Source: a candidate division KSB1 bacterium
GTDB lineage: Bacteria > Zhuqueibacterota > Zhuqueibacteria > Zhuqueibacterales > Zhuqueibacteraceae
Direction of reading: 5' to 3'
DNA: 64,000 nucleotides
Assembly: GCA_034506175.1 (NCBI GenBank)
Contig: JAPDQB010000020.1
Coordinates: 1 to 64,000 of the forward strand
In this document: in pieces, positions 7,244 to 14,438 of the stretch
How positions within the stretch are numbered: position 1 is the first letter of the stretch
Layout: the number at the start of each line of letters is the position of its first letter
Translations under genes and position numbers: made by a program
The notes under the pieces: model-generated
The model's database searches: none
What the model was told of the DNA's origin: nothing
Seen by the model: only the letters and a program-made list of their open reading frames with translations

Positions 7244-8437
7244 ATGATCCCAAGCGAGGCTTTAATCTCCAAAGCCAAAGATCGCCAGTTCACCCGCGAT
7301 CCCGAGCGCGCGCCGACGGAAGATTTCCACGACATTCTCTTCGATCTCGAAAAAGAAGGCGAGTGGGAAGTGCAGCGCGTGCCGGAGCCGTATGTTGAAG
7401 TCGAAACCAAATATGGCCGCAAGAAAAAAATTCCGCTGCAGCACACCTGGCATCACAAAAGCTGCGGCCAATGCGGACACATCCCCGGCTATTCCACCTC
7501 GATTTTCTGGATCAACCGCAAGCTCGGTTTCGATTACATCGATCCGACCGATCAGACCTCCTGCACGGCGTGGAATTATTATGCCTCGGCCACATCCAAC
7601 GCCGCGGCGCAAGCGGCGGTGGCCATGCGCAATTTCGCGGCAGCGGCGGAGACGAGTTACTTTCCGATTATCCATTGCGGCACCAGCTTTGGCCATTATA
7701 AAGAAACACGGCAGCAATTGATTCACAGCCCGGAGTTGCGCCGGCAGGTGCGTGACATCCTCAAACGCCTCGGCAAAAAATTCGTCATTCCCGAAGAGAT
7801 CGTGCATTACAGCGAATGGGTGCATGCAGTACGCGATCGCATTGCCGAGCACCAAACGCGCAACATGAGCATGATCCGCGCCACCGTGCATCCCGCCTGT
7901 CATTATCACAAACTCATTGCCGAAGATGCGGTTTACGATCCGGAAATTTACGGCGCGCAGCGTTCCGCCATCATTACCGGCACGCTGAAAGCCATCGGCG
8001 TCGAAGTGGCCGATTATTCGACGTGGTTTGATTGCTGCGGCTTCGGCTTTCGTCACATTTTGGTTTCGCGCGATTTCTCGCGTTCGTTCGCGACGATGCG
8101 CAAGATCGAAGTGATGAAAGAAGAAGCCAACCCCGACGTTACCGTGACGCACGACACCGGCTGCGTCACCACGCTGGATCAAAGCCAGTTTGCAGCACAG
8201 GCGCACAATCGCAACGTCGGCGTTCCGGTGATGTCGGACTCGCAGATCGCGGCGCTGGCGATGGGCGCGCATCCCTACAAAGTTTTGCAGTTGCATTGGC
8301 ACAGCACCGATAACAAACCTTTTTTGCAGAAAGTCGGCATCGACACCGACAAAGCGTGGCAGGAATTTGAAGCCGCGGTTGAAAAACTCAAAAGTGGCGA
8401 GCAACAATATCTCACCTGGGAAGACGCAGATGCCTGA
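7244..8437 (+). CDS. hdrB1: Heterodisulfide reductase-like subunit B1 (sHdrB1)
   Basis: This 397-aa protein carries two cysteine-rich domains of the HdrB type, which in methanogen HdrB hold non-cubane [4Fe-4S] clusters at the disulfide site. The first is divergent (KSCGQCGH, then SCTAWNYYAS and IIHCGTSFGHY). The second has HPACHYHK, FDCCGFGFRH and HDTGC in the CCG pattern. The sequence fits the sHdr B1 type, which acts on a sulfur substrate carried by LbpA rather than CoM-S-S-CoB; that is family knowledge. An aaggagc ribosome site precedes ATG 7244. Its last codons overlap hdrA by 8 nt, indicating coupled translation. Confidence 0.92.
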   Translation: MIPSEALISKAKDRQFTRDPERAPTEDFHDILFDLEKEGEWEVQRVPEPYVEVETKYGRKKKIPLQHTWHHKSCGQCGHIPGYSTSIFWINRKLGFDYIDPTDQTSCTAWNYYASATSNAAAQAAVAMRNFAAAAETSYFPIIHCGTSFGHYKETRQQLIHSPELRRQVRDILKRLGKKFVIPEEIVHYSEWVHAVRDRIAEHQTRNMSMIRATVHPACHYHKLIAEDAVYDPEIYGAQRSAIITGTLKAIGVEVADYSTWFDCCGFGFRHILVSRDFSRSFATMRKIEVMKEEANPDVTVTHDTGCVTTLDQSQFAAQAHNRNVGVPVMSDSQIAALAMGAHPYKVLQLHWHSTDNKPFLQKVGIDTDKAWQEFEAAVEKLKSGEQQYLTWEDADA

Positions 8438-9488
8438 ACAACCCATTTTGATCATCGGCGGCGGCCCGGCCGGCATGGAAGCGGCGCGCGCCATTGCTGA
8501 TCTTGGCTATCACGCCATTCTTGTGGAAAAACGCAATCGCCTCGGCGGCACGCCCGACGAAGCGGGATACGCTGCGCTCACGCCGGATTTTCGCAACGCC
8601 GGTGAAGCGATGGCGGAGATGGCGGCGCGGATTGAAAACAATCCGTTCGTAAATCTTAAACTCAATTCGACGGTTACCGCTGCGAGCGGCAGTGTTGGCA
8701 ATTTTGAAGTAACGATTCAAAATGGTCAAGCTTCGGAAAAAATCAATGCCGGCGCGGTGATTATTGCCACCGGCTTTCAACATTTCGATCCCGGCCGCGA
8801 GACGCAACAGTACGGTTATTACGAGTTCGACGACGTGATCACGCTGGTCGATCTCGAAAAAATGCTGAGGGCGCACAACGTGGTGCGGCCTTCCAACGGC
8901 AAGCCGCCGGAGCGGCTGTGCTTCATTCAATGTGTCGGCTCACGCGACCGGCAGATCGGCAACGAATATTGCTCGAAAGTCTGCTGCGGCATTGCTTCGA
9001 AAGAAGCCATCGAAGTGCGCCAGCAATTGCCGAACTGCAAAGTTTTCATTTTCTATATCGACATGCGCATGTACGGCTATTGGGAAAATCAAATTTATTG
9101 GCCGGCGCAGGAGAAGTACAAAGTCAACTACGTCAAAGGCATCGTCACCGAAGTTTTGAAGAAGGGCGACCGGCTGCTGATTCGCGGCGAAGATACGACG
9201 ATGGGACGCCCGATGGAAATTCCGATGGACATCGTTGTGCTCTCCGTCGGCATGGAACCCAGTGCCGGCACGTGCGAGCTGGCGAAGATCTTTGGCGTGC
9301 AGCAAAACAAGTACAAATTCATCGAAACCCTCGGCGGCGCGCTCGATACTGTCACCACCAGCGTTGAAGGCGTGTTTGCCTGCGGCGCTGCCACCGGCCC
9401 GGCAGATTTGGAAGATTCAGTGTCATCGGCTGCCGCTGCCGCGATGAAAGCGATCGCCGCGGTGCGGAAACACCGCCCATTGGAGTGA
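8430..9488 (+). CDS. hdrA: Heterodisulfide reductase-like subunit A (sHdrA), FAD protein
   Basis: This compact 352-aa HdrA holds FAD and one [4Fe-4S] cluster. The FAD motif IIGGGPAGMEAARAIADLG starts at residue 8 and LVEKRNRLGG follows. The cluster ligands lie in CFIQCVGSRD and CSKVCCG (Cys164, 168, 181, 185, 186). The C-terminal GVFACGAATGPADLEDSV is the second FAD contact. The extra ferredoxin domains of methanogen HdrA are absent, as is usual for the sulfur-oxidation type. Start is ATG 8430, overlapping hdrB1; an upstream ATG at 8367 lies inside hdrB1 and is rejected. Thought to feed electrons on to NAD or a flavoprotein acceptor; etfBA downstream is a candidate. Confidence 0.93.
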   Translation: MPEQPILIIGGGPAGMEAARAIADLGYHAILVEKRNRLGGTPDEAGYAALTPDFRNAGEAMAEMAARIENNPFVNLKLNSTVTAASGSVGNFEVTIQNGQASEKINAGAVIIATGFQHFDPGRETQQYGYYEFDDVITLVDLEKMLRAHNVVRPSNGKPPERLCFIQCVGSRDRQIGNEYCSKVCCGIASKEAIEVRQQLPNCKVFIFYIDMRMYGYWENQIYWPAQEKYKVNYVKGIVTEVLKKGDRLLIRGEDTTMGRPMEIPMDIVVLSVGMEPSAGTCELAKIFGVQQNKYKFIETLGGALDTVTTSVEGVFACGAATGPADLEDSVSSAAAAAMKAIAAVRKHRPLE

Positions 9489-9598
9489 TGGATCGCTGGA
9501 TTATTGGATTTCTGGATTAATGGGGTATTGGGAAATCCGGCATTCCAATACCGCAGAAATCCAAAAATCCAGTAATCCATCAATCCAATAATCCAAAA
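9486..9598. repeat. Heptamer-based inverted repeat (TGGATTA/TAATCCA)
   Basis: The left half repeats TGGATTATTGGATTTCTGGA and the right half repeats its complement (ATCCAGTAATCCATCAATCC), around a centre near 9535. It begins at the hdrA stop and ends 11 nt before the next start, so that gene has no clear Shine-Dalgarno. Similar units (atccaacaatcc) precede tkt at 128-143. Confidence 0.75.
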
Positions 9599-9609
9599 GC
9601 CCCAAGTTT

Positions 9610-10368
9610 ATGGCTCAAGTGGTTGATACCGAAAGCGCCAAAGAGTTCATGCGCGAGGCGCTGGACAAAGTGGCCAGCGAAGAGCTGCTGAAAATTTGCG
9701 GCGAAGTGGAGCTGAAATCGCAATGGTTTCGCGAGAAGCTGGATCGTGAGGCCATCCCCAAGCTCTCCTCCGCCGAATATTTCTCGCTGCTGCGCCGGAT
9801 TTTTGCGACGCGCCGGAAAGCCGAGGCCATTCTCAAACAATTTCCTCTGGAAAATTTGCGCGAATGGACGTGGGATTTGCTTTACGGTGATAGCGCCGTC
9901 AAAGCACGCTTTCAGAATTTCGTGGATAACTTCAACGGTGTCGAAGACAATATCAAACGCGATTTCGCCAGCGAGATTCTGCACTTCACCGATCCGGAAA
10001 AATATTGGCTGTGGACGCGCTGGATGTGGGATCCCAAAACCCGTACCGGCGCATTGCCATTGGTCACGTACTCAGCTTACGATTTCAGCGGCGAAACCGC
10101 CGGTGATATTTACATGCGCGTCGGCGAAGCCGTGGCCTTCGTGCATCACGTTGGCGAGGCTGCGGGATTTCAGACGATCAGCAAAACCATTTTCGGCACC
10201 GATGTTTTTTTGAGTTGCGTTTATGTCGTGTATGTTTACACCGTTCTGCGCATGCGCATGACGCAGGAGTTCAACAAGGTGATGCCGGGGCTGCCGGAGT
10301 TTTCGAGAAGGCTGCTGGGGGTTTATCAGAAACACGGGGTGAATGGACAATTCACAATTGAAAATTGA
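9610..10368 (+). CDS. Hyp protein of the sHdr cluster
   Basis: This 252-aa protein corresponds in position and character to the unnamed protein that sits between hdrA and hdrC2 in sHdr clusters of Hyphomicrobium, Aquifex-like and other sulfur oxidisers. It is largely helical, with segments SLLRRIFATRRKAEAILKQF, YWLWTRWMWDPKTRTGALPLV and LSCVYVVYVYTVLRMRMTQEF; the last is hydrophobic but short. No cofactor motif is visible. The final residues (NGQFTIEN) are coded by an AATTG-rich repeat at 10341-10396, so the C-terminus may be altered. Start ATG 9610 lacks a ribosome site because a repeat fills the spacer. Confidence 0.8.
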   Translation: MAQVVDTESAKEFMREALDKVASEELLKICGEVELKSQWFREKLDREAIPKLSSAEYFSLLRRIFATRRKAEAILKQFPLENLREWTWDLLYGDSAVKARFQNFVDNFNGVEDNIKRDFASEILHFTDPEKYWLWTRWMWDPKTRTGALPLVTYSAYDFSGETAGDIYMRVGEAVAFVHHVGEAAGFQTISKTIFGTDVFLSCVYVVYVYTVLRMRMTQEFNKVMPGLPEFSRRLLGVYQKHGVNGQFTIEN

Positions 10369-10396
10369 CAATTTTCAATTGCTAATTATCAATTGT
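10341..10396. repeat. AATTG-rich inverted repeat at the hyp/hdrC2B2 junction
   Basis: Units such as acaattcacaattgaaaatt are followed by complementary units ttttcaattgctaattatca. It supplies the last codons and stop of the preceding gene. A related unit lies inside the glycosyltransferase fusion gene at 42167-42197. Confidence 0.7.
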
Positions 10397-10413
10397 TAAA
10401 CGGAGCAAGCGTA

Positions 10414-11697
10414 ATGGGTTCACTTCTCACCGTTGACAAGGAACGAATCTTAGAAAAAGAGCACGTCGTGCAGGAGGGCCTGGACATCTCCGGCCATTGG
10501 AACCGCATGTTCGAGCAGCGGGTGATTTGGGATTACACGCCGGAGCTGATCGAGAAAGTCACGGCACTGGAGGGCGGCGAGTCGTTTGGCTGGTGCTATC
10601 AATGCGCGCAGTGCGTGCCGGTGTGTCCGGTGGACATCGTCGGTGATTATGGCCCGCGCAAGATTTTCCGCAGGGTCCAGTCCGGCGTGGATTTGTTCAA
10701 CAGTCCGGATTTGTGGCAATGCACCACCTGCATGAACTGCCTGCGCGTTTGCCCGAAGGAAGTGAACATGATCCAAATCATGCCGGCGGTGCGCGAGCAG
10801 GCGGTGCTCAATGGCTACGTGCCGAAAGAGCTGCAAACCATGTTTCAAAACTGCGCCGAGTATGGCAACCCGCTCGGCGAATCGCCCAAGAAGCGCGCGG
10901 ATTGGACGAAGACTGCCGGCGTGCCGGTGCCGATCATGGCGCAGATCAAAAAGCCGGTTGACGTGCTCTGGTTCGTGAGCGATTATCCGAGTTATCACAA
11001 GCGCGGCATAGATGCCTCCAAAGCGTTGGCGCGCGTGCTCAATGCGCTCGGCGTGGACTTCGGCATTCTCGGCATCGAGGAAAAATGCGATGGCGACTCG
11101 CAGCGGCTTGCCGGCGAGCCTGGCTTGTTTGAAGAACTGGCGACACACAACATCAAAATGTTCAAGAAGTACAAATTCAACAAGATCGTCGTCACCGATC
11201 CCCATGCGCTCAACGCCTTCCGCAAAGAATATCCCAAACTCGGCGGCCAATTTGAAGTCGAGCATTACACCACCTTTCTCGCCTCCAAGCTCGATCAACT
11301 TCAGCCGATGCTCAAAAAAGAAATCAACTACAAAGTCACGTTTCACGATCCGTGTTATCTTGGCCGGCACAACGGTGAGTTCGAATCGCCGCGCAAGCTG
11401 CTGCGTGCCATTCCTGGACTCGAGTTCACCGAGATGTGGCGCTGCAAAGAAAATGGCTACTGTTGCGGCGGCGGAGGCGGTGGCATGTGGCTGGATGGCT
11501 TCATGGCGGATCATGTGGTCGAGCGTCTCTCCGAACGCCGCGTGCGCGAGGCGGTCGAAACCGGCGCCGAAGTGCTCGCGATTTGCTGCCCGTATGAAGT
11601 CTCGCGTTTCGAAGATGCCGTGAAATCCACCGGCAACGAAGGGAAGTTGATCGTGCGGGATATCGTGGAGTTGTTGGATGAGGCGATGCGGGAATAA
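10414..11697 (+). CDS. Fused HdrC2-HdrB2-like protein
   Basis: This 427-aa protein joins an HdrC-type ferredoxin part to an HdrB-type part, like HdrD or GlpC architecture. Two classical [4Fe-4S] sets lie at C61/C64/C67/C71 (CYQCAQCVPVCP) and C103/C106/C109/C113 (CTTCMNCLRVCP). The C-terminal half has a degenerate first cysteine-rich domain (EEKCDGDSQRLAGEPGLF) and a full CCG domain (HDPCYLGRHNG, YCCGGGGGGMW, ICCPYE). In better known sHdr clusters hdrC2 and hdrB2 are listed as separate genes; here one reading frame holds both. Start ATG 10414 has a cggag ribosome site. It should complete the Hdr-like complex. Confidence 0.88.
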   Translation: MGSLLTVDKERILEKEHVVQEGLDISGHWNRMFEQRVIWDYTPELIEKVTALEGGESFGWCYQCAQCVPVCPVDIVGDYGPRKIFRRVQSGVDLFNSPDLWQCTTCMNCLRVCPKEVNMIQIMPAVREQAVLNGYVPKELQTMFQNCAEYGNPLGESPKKRADWTKTAGVPVPIMAQIKKPVDVLWFVSDYPSYHKRGIDASKALARVLNALGVDFGILGIEEKCDGDSQRLAGEPGLFEELATHNIKMFKKYKFNKIVVTDPHALNAFRKEYPKLGGQFEVEHYTTFLASKLDQLQPMLKKEINYKVTFHDPCYLGRHNGEFESPRKLLRAIPGLEFTEMWRCKENGYCCGGGGGGMWLDGFMADHVVERLSERRVREAVETGAEVLAICCPYEVSRFEDAVKSTGNEGKLIVRDIVELLDEAMRE

Positions 11698-11817
11698 AGC
11701 TGGTCACTCGTTGTTCGTTGTTGGTTACAAGAGGCTAAACGCTTGAAATTTCAAGGCATTCACCTGAAGGTCAAAAAAGTGTAAGGTGGTTTCGTATATA
11801 GTAATAGAGAGGCCAAG

Positions 11818-11954
11818 ATGATGAGCGGCATTTCTGCAAAGCTGCTGGAAGAGTTTAGTCATCCCGATTTTGTAAGCAGACTAAAAGCCGGAAACGAAGC
11901 GGCCAATTGAAAGAAGAGTTCGAAAAAATCACTTCCGTCAAGGGAGGTCAATAA
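11818..11954 (+). pseudogene. Frameshifted small gene, first of a broken pair
   Basis: ATG 11818 (or 11821) opens MMSGISAKLLEEFSHPDFVSRLKAGNEAAN and stops at 11910. Around 11905 the other frame continues in the same style (LKEEFEKITSVKGGQ) and ends at taa 11952-11954, which overlaps the next ATG by one base. This TAATG coupling strongly suggests one original gene of about 45 aa that lost or gained a base. Function unknown; size and pairing resemble a toxin-antitoxin or prevent-host-death-like unit, without a recognised motif. Confidence 0.5.
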
Positions 11955-12187
11955 TGTATGAGCAAGAAAAGGATTGAGTTGCCTTTGAAGAGTATTTGTT
12001 CTCGTTCATGAATGATGCAACCAAGAGCACGCCGCTAACAAATGACGAAGTCGTTGCCATACTGCAAAATTACGGCCCGCCGGAGGAAGTTTCTCAGGAG
12101 GAAAAAGAGCATCTTGTCAAGCTCATGACAGAAACAAGTGTGCGGTGGATCGAGTTTGCAAGGAAAATACGAAATCCTCATTCGTAA
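11954..12187 (+). pseudogene. Small gene with an in-frame TGA, second of a broken pair
   Basis: A strong ribosome site (gggagg, 11942-11947) precedes ATG 11954, which gives MYEQEKD, then TGA at 11975-11977, then VAFEEYLFSFMNDATKSTPL and about 50 more residues ending at 12187. Downstream restart at TTG 11996 or ATG 12008 is possible. The taa stop lies in the left end of a palindromic element (12184-12235). No family is recognised. The in-frame stop may be real decay or a sequence error. Confidence 0.5.
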
Positions 12188-12235
12188 CGCAGGCGTCCAG
12201 CCTGCAAACGAAGGCAGGCTGGAAGCCTGCGCTAC
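12184..12235. repeat. Nested palindrome with GTA(G/A)CGC ends
   Basis: Outer ends GTAACGC and GCGCTAC; inner arms GCAGGCGTCCAGCCTGC (12189-12205) and GGCAGGCTGGAAGCCTGC (12213-12230). Same outer ends and layout as the in-gene copy at 2670-2712. Confidence 0.8.
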
Positions 12236-12300
12236 GGCATTTTCGTGGTAATGGCCCATGCCCGGGCGCGGCACCCGATAATGATGAAAATAAACGTTTG

Positions 12301-12363
12301 TCGTGTCGCCTTCAGGCGTTCAACTTTTGTCGGGAGCCCGACGCCTCAAGGCGCAACGACGAA
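12301..12363. repeat. GTAGTAG-type palindromic element (diverged copy)
   Basis: Left part TCGTGTCGCCTTCAGGCG, right part CGCCTCAAGGCGCAACGACG, with a small hairpin GTCGGGAGCCCGAC between. It lies about 75 nt upstream of etfB. Confidence 0.75.
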
Positions 12364-12436
12364 CTTATTTTCAGAGGATACTATAACCAAGTCTGGCGTC
12401 TTTTTTGAGATCACTGAAAACCCTGCAGGAAAACGA

Positions 12437-13204
12437 ATGAACCTCATCGTCCCCATCAAACAAGTCCCCGATCTCGTTGAGGAATTGGAGATCAATGAAG
12501 AGGGAACCGATTTGAATCGCGACGCGGTCAAATATAAAATCAACGAATTTGATGATCACGCGCTCGAAGAAGCGCTGCAACTCAAAGCCGAAGTTGGCGG
12601 TACGGTCACGGTGCTCGCGCTCGATGGCGAGGAAACCGATAAGATACTCTACACTGCCATCGCCAAAGGCGCGGATAAAGGCGTGAAAGTCACCGGCGAT
12701 TTTACGGGCGGCGTTGCCACTCATGTTGCGGCGAAAGCGATGGCCAACGTCATCGGCAATATGCCTTATGATTTGATACTCACCGGCGTGCAGGCGGTTG
12801 ATGATCGCGACGGCCAAATGGGTGTGCTGCTGGCCAACTATCTCGGCGTGCCGCACGTGAGCGTCGTTACCGGCGTCAAAGTCGATGGCGGCAAAGCCGT
12901 CGTGTATAAAGAATATTCCGGCGGCGTGATGGCCGAGTTTGAAGTTGATCTGCCCGCGGTGTTGGGCATCCAGGCCGCGCGCGAAACGCCGCGTTATGTT
13001 GCCGTGAGCCGCGTGCGGCAGGTTCAAAAAGAGGCAACGTTGGAGGAGGTCGATGCCGGTGATATCGCAGTTGATGCCGGCTCCAGTGTTCGTCGCATGA
13101 TGAAACCGGAAAAAGGCTCGCGCGCTGAAATGATCGAAGGCAGCCCGGAGGGAATCGCGGACAAGATTATTGCGCTTTTAAAAGAGAAAGGACTGAAGAA
13201 GTGA
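12437..13204 (+). CDS. etfB: Electron transfer flavoprotein subunit beta
   Basis: EtfB (255 aa) pairs with EtfA to form a soluble FAD/AMP electron carrier, and in some clades an electron-bifurcating one. Typical EtfB segments are MNLIVPIKQVPD at the start, NEFDDHALEEALQLK, LTGVQAVDDRDGQMGVLLANYLG and the signature-like VVYKEYSGGVMAEFEVDLPAVLGIQ. It begins 740 nt after the fused hdr gene, separated by broken small genes and repeats, so it may have its own promoter. Context suggests the Etf takes electrons from, or passes them to, the Hdr-like complex; the acceptor is not in the window. Confidence 0.94.
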   Translation: MNLIVPIKQVPDLVEELEINEEGTDLNRDAVKYKINEFDDHALEEALQLKAEVGGTVTVLALDGEETDKILYTAIAKGADKGVKVTGDFTGGVATHVAAKAMANVIGNMPYDLILTGVQAVDDRDGQMGVLLANYLGVPHVSVVTGVKVDGGKAVVYKEYSGGVMAEFEVDLPAVLGIQAARETPRYVAVSRVRQVQKEATLEEVDAGDIAVDAGSSVRRMMKPEKGSRAEMIEGSPEGIADKIIALLKEKGLKK

Positions 13205-13315
13205 GTGGGTGACGGGGAGAGAGGGAGAAGGGGCGATTGGGTGAAAGGGTGAAAATAAATTCCCGATAATTTTTCGTTGCGATTCTTAATTCGTTGCAAA
13301 TTTAGGAAATCAACT

Positions 13316-14284
13316 ATGAGCCAAGATATTTTCGTTGTTGCAGAGCATCTCAAAGACAAGCTCGCCGATGTGACGTTTGAAATGCTCAGCAAAGGCCGCG
13401 AGCTGGCCGATGCCAAAGGCGGAAATCTCACTGCTGTACTGTTGGGTAATGGCGTCAAAAATCTGGCCGGCGAGATGGGCATTGCCAACCAGGTGATCGT
13501 TGTTGAGCATGCCAATTTGGAAAATTTCAACCCGGAAACCTACGGCACCGCTTTGGCTGAAGTTGTCAAAGCCAAATCGCCGGCAGTGACGCTCGTCGCG
13601 AATTCTTCGATGGGCATGGATCTCGCCGCGGCGCTTTCGGTTAAAACCAATTTGCCGTTAGTGGCTTACGCCATTGACGTGAAAACCGAAGACGGTTCGC
13701 TCATCGCCACCAGCCAGCTTTACGGCGGCAAGCTGAATGTGGAATCACAATTTTCTGCGGAAGGCGCGGTCGTCAGCATGCTGGCAGGCGCATCATCGGC
13801 AGACAAAGGCCGCGCCGCTGGTTCGCCCGCCGTTGAAGATTTTACTCCCCCGGCTTCGCTCAATTCGCCCAGGGTGCGTTTCAAAAAATTGCTTGAACCC
13901 GAGGGCGGTGACGTCGACATCACCACCAAAGAAATTCTCGTCAGCGTCGGGCGCGGCATTCAAAACGCCGACAACATTCCACAGATGCAGGAGTTGGCTG
14001 ATGCCCTCGGCGCCGCGCTCTGCTGCTCGCGCCCGATTGTCGACAGCAAGTGGCTGCCAAAGACGCGGCAAGTCGGCAAATCCGGCGTGAAAGTCAAACC
14101 GAAATTTTATCTCGCCCTCGGCATCAGCGGCGCGCCGGAGCACATCGAAGGCATGAAAGACGCCGAGCTGATTGTTGCCATCAACGCCGATCCCAACGCG
14201 CCGATTTTTGATTATGCGCATTACGGCGTGGTTGGCGATCTTTTTGATGTTGTGCCGGCGTTGATGGCGAAGGCCAAAAGCTGA
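13316..14284 (+). CDS. etfA: Electron transfer flavoprotein subunit alpha
   Basis: EtfA (322 aa) has the N-terminal domain SQDIFVVAEHLKDKLADVTFEMLSKGRELA and the C-terminal FAD domain with ILVSVGRGIQNADNIPQMQELADALGAAL and LALGISGAPEHIEGMKDAELIVAINADPNAPIF. The conserved SGxxxH-like FAD contact is ISGAPEH. ATG 13316 is chosen because translation begins cleanly with MSQDIFVV. The interdomain linker (EDFTPPASLNSPRVRFKKL) is somewhat long. It is followed by a palindromic terminator at 14338-14373. Confidence 0.94.
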   Translation: MSQDIFVVAEHLKDKLADVTFEMLSKGRELADAKGGNLTAVLLGNGVKNLAGEMGIANQVIVVEHANLENFNPETYGTALAEVVKAKSPAVTLVANSSMGMDLAAALSVKTNLPLVAYAIDVKTEDGSLIATSQLYGGKLNVESQFSAEGAVVSMLAGASSADKGRAAGSPAVEDFTPPASLNSPRVRFKKLLEPEGGDVDITTKEILVSVGRGIQNADNIPQMQELADALGAALCCSRPIVDSKWLPKTRQVGKSGVKVKPKFYLALGISGAPEHIEGMKDAELIVAINADPNAPIFDYAHYGVVGDLFDVVPALMAKAKS

Positions 14285-14337
14285 GGCCATCAGCGAAAAT
14301 TTCAATCATTCTTCGATTTTTCAATTTAACCAAAAGC

Positions 14338-14377
14338 AAAAAGCCGATCCGGTGATCACCGGATCGGCTTTTTATTT
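14338..14377. terminator. Perfect palindromic bidirectional terminator
   Basis: AAAAAGCCGATCCGGTGA and its exact complement form a 36-nt palindrome at 14338-14373, followed by ATTTT. It serves the convergent etfA (+) and TonB receptor (-) genes. Confidence 0.92.
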
Positions 14378-14438
14378 TCAGTCAAGCTGACTTCAGTACG
14401 TGCACGGGCTGAACAGGTTCTGATCGAGTTGCAACAGT

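Noticed and set aside
11975..11977. TGA as selenocysteine codon
   Set aside because: The surrounding peptide (EQEKD, VAFEEY) has no redox context, no SECIS-like hairpin directly follows, and a nearby frameshift suggests decay.
13840..13856. Shared GAAGATTTTACTCC string in etfA and scpB as another repeat
   Set aside because: The match is only 14 nt and lacks palindromic structure in etfA; chance or codon similarity is enough.
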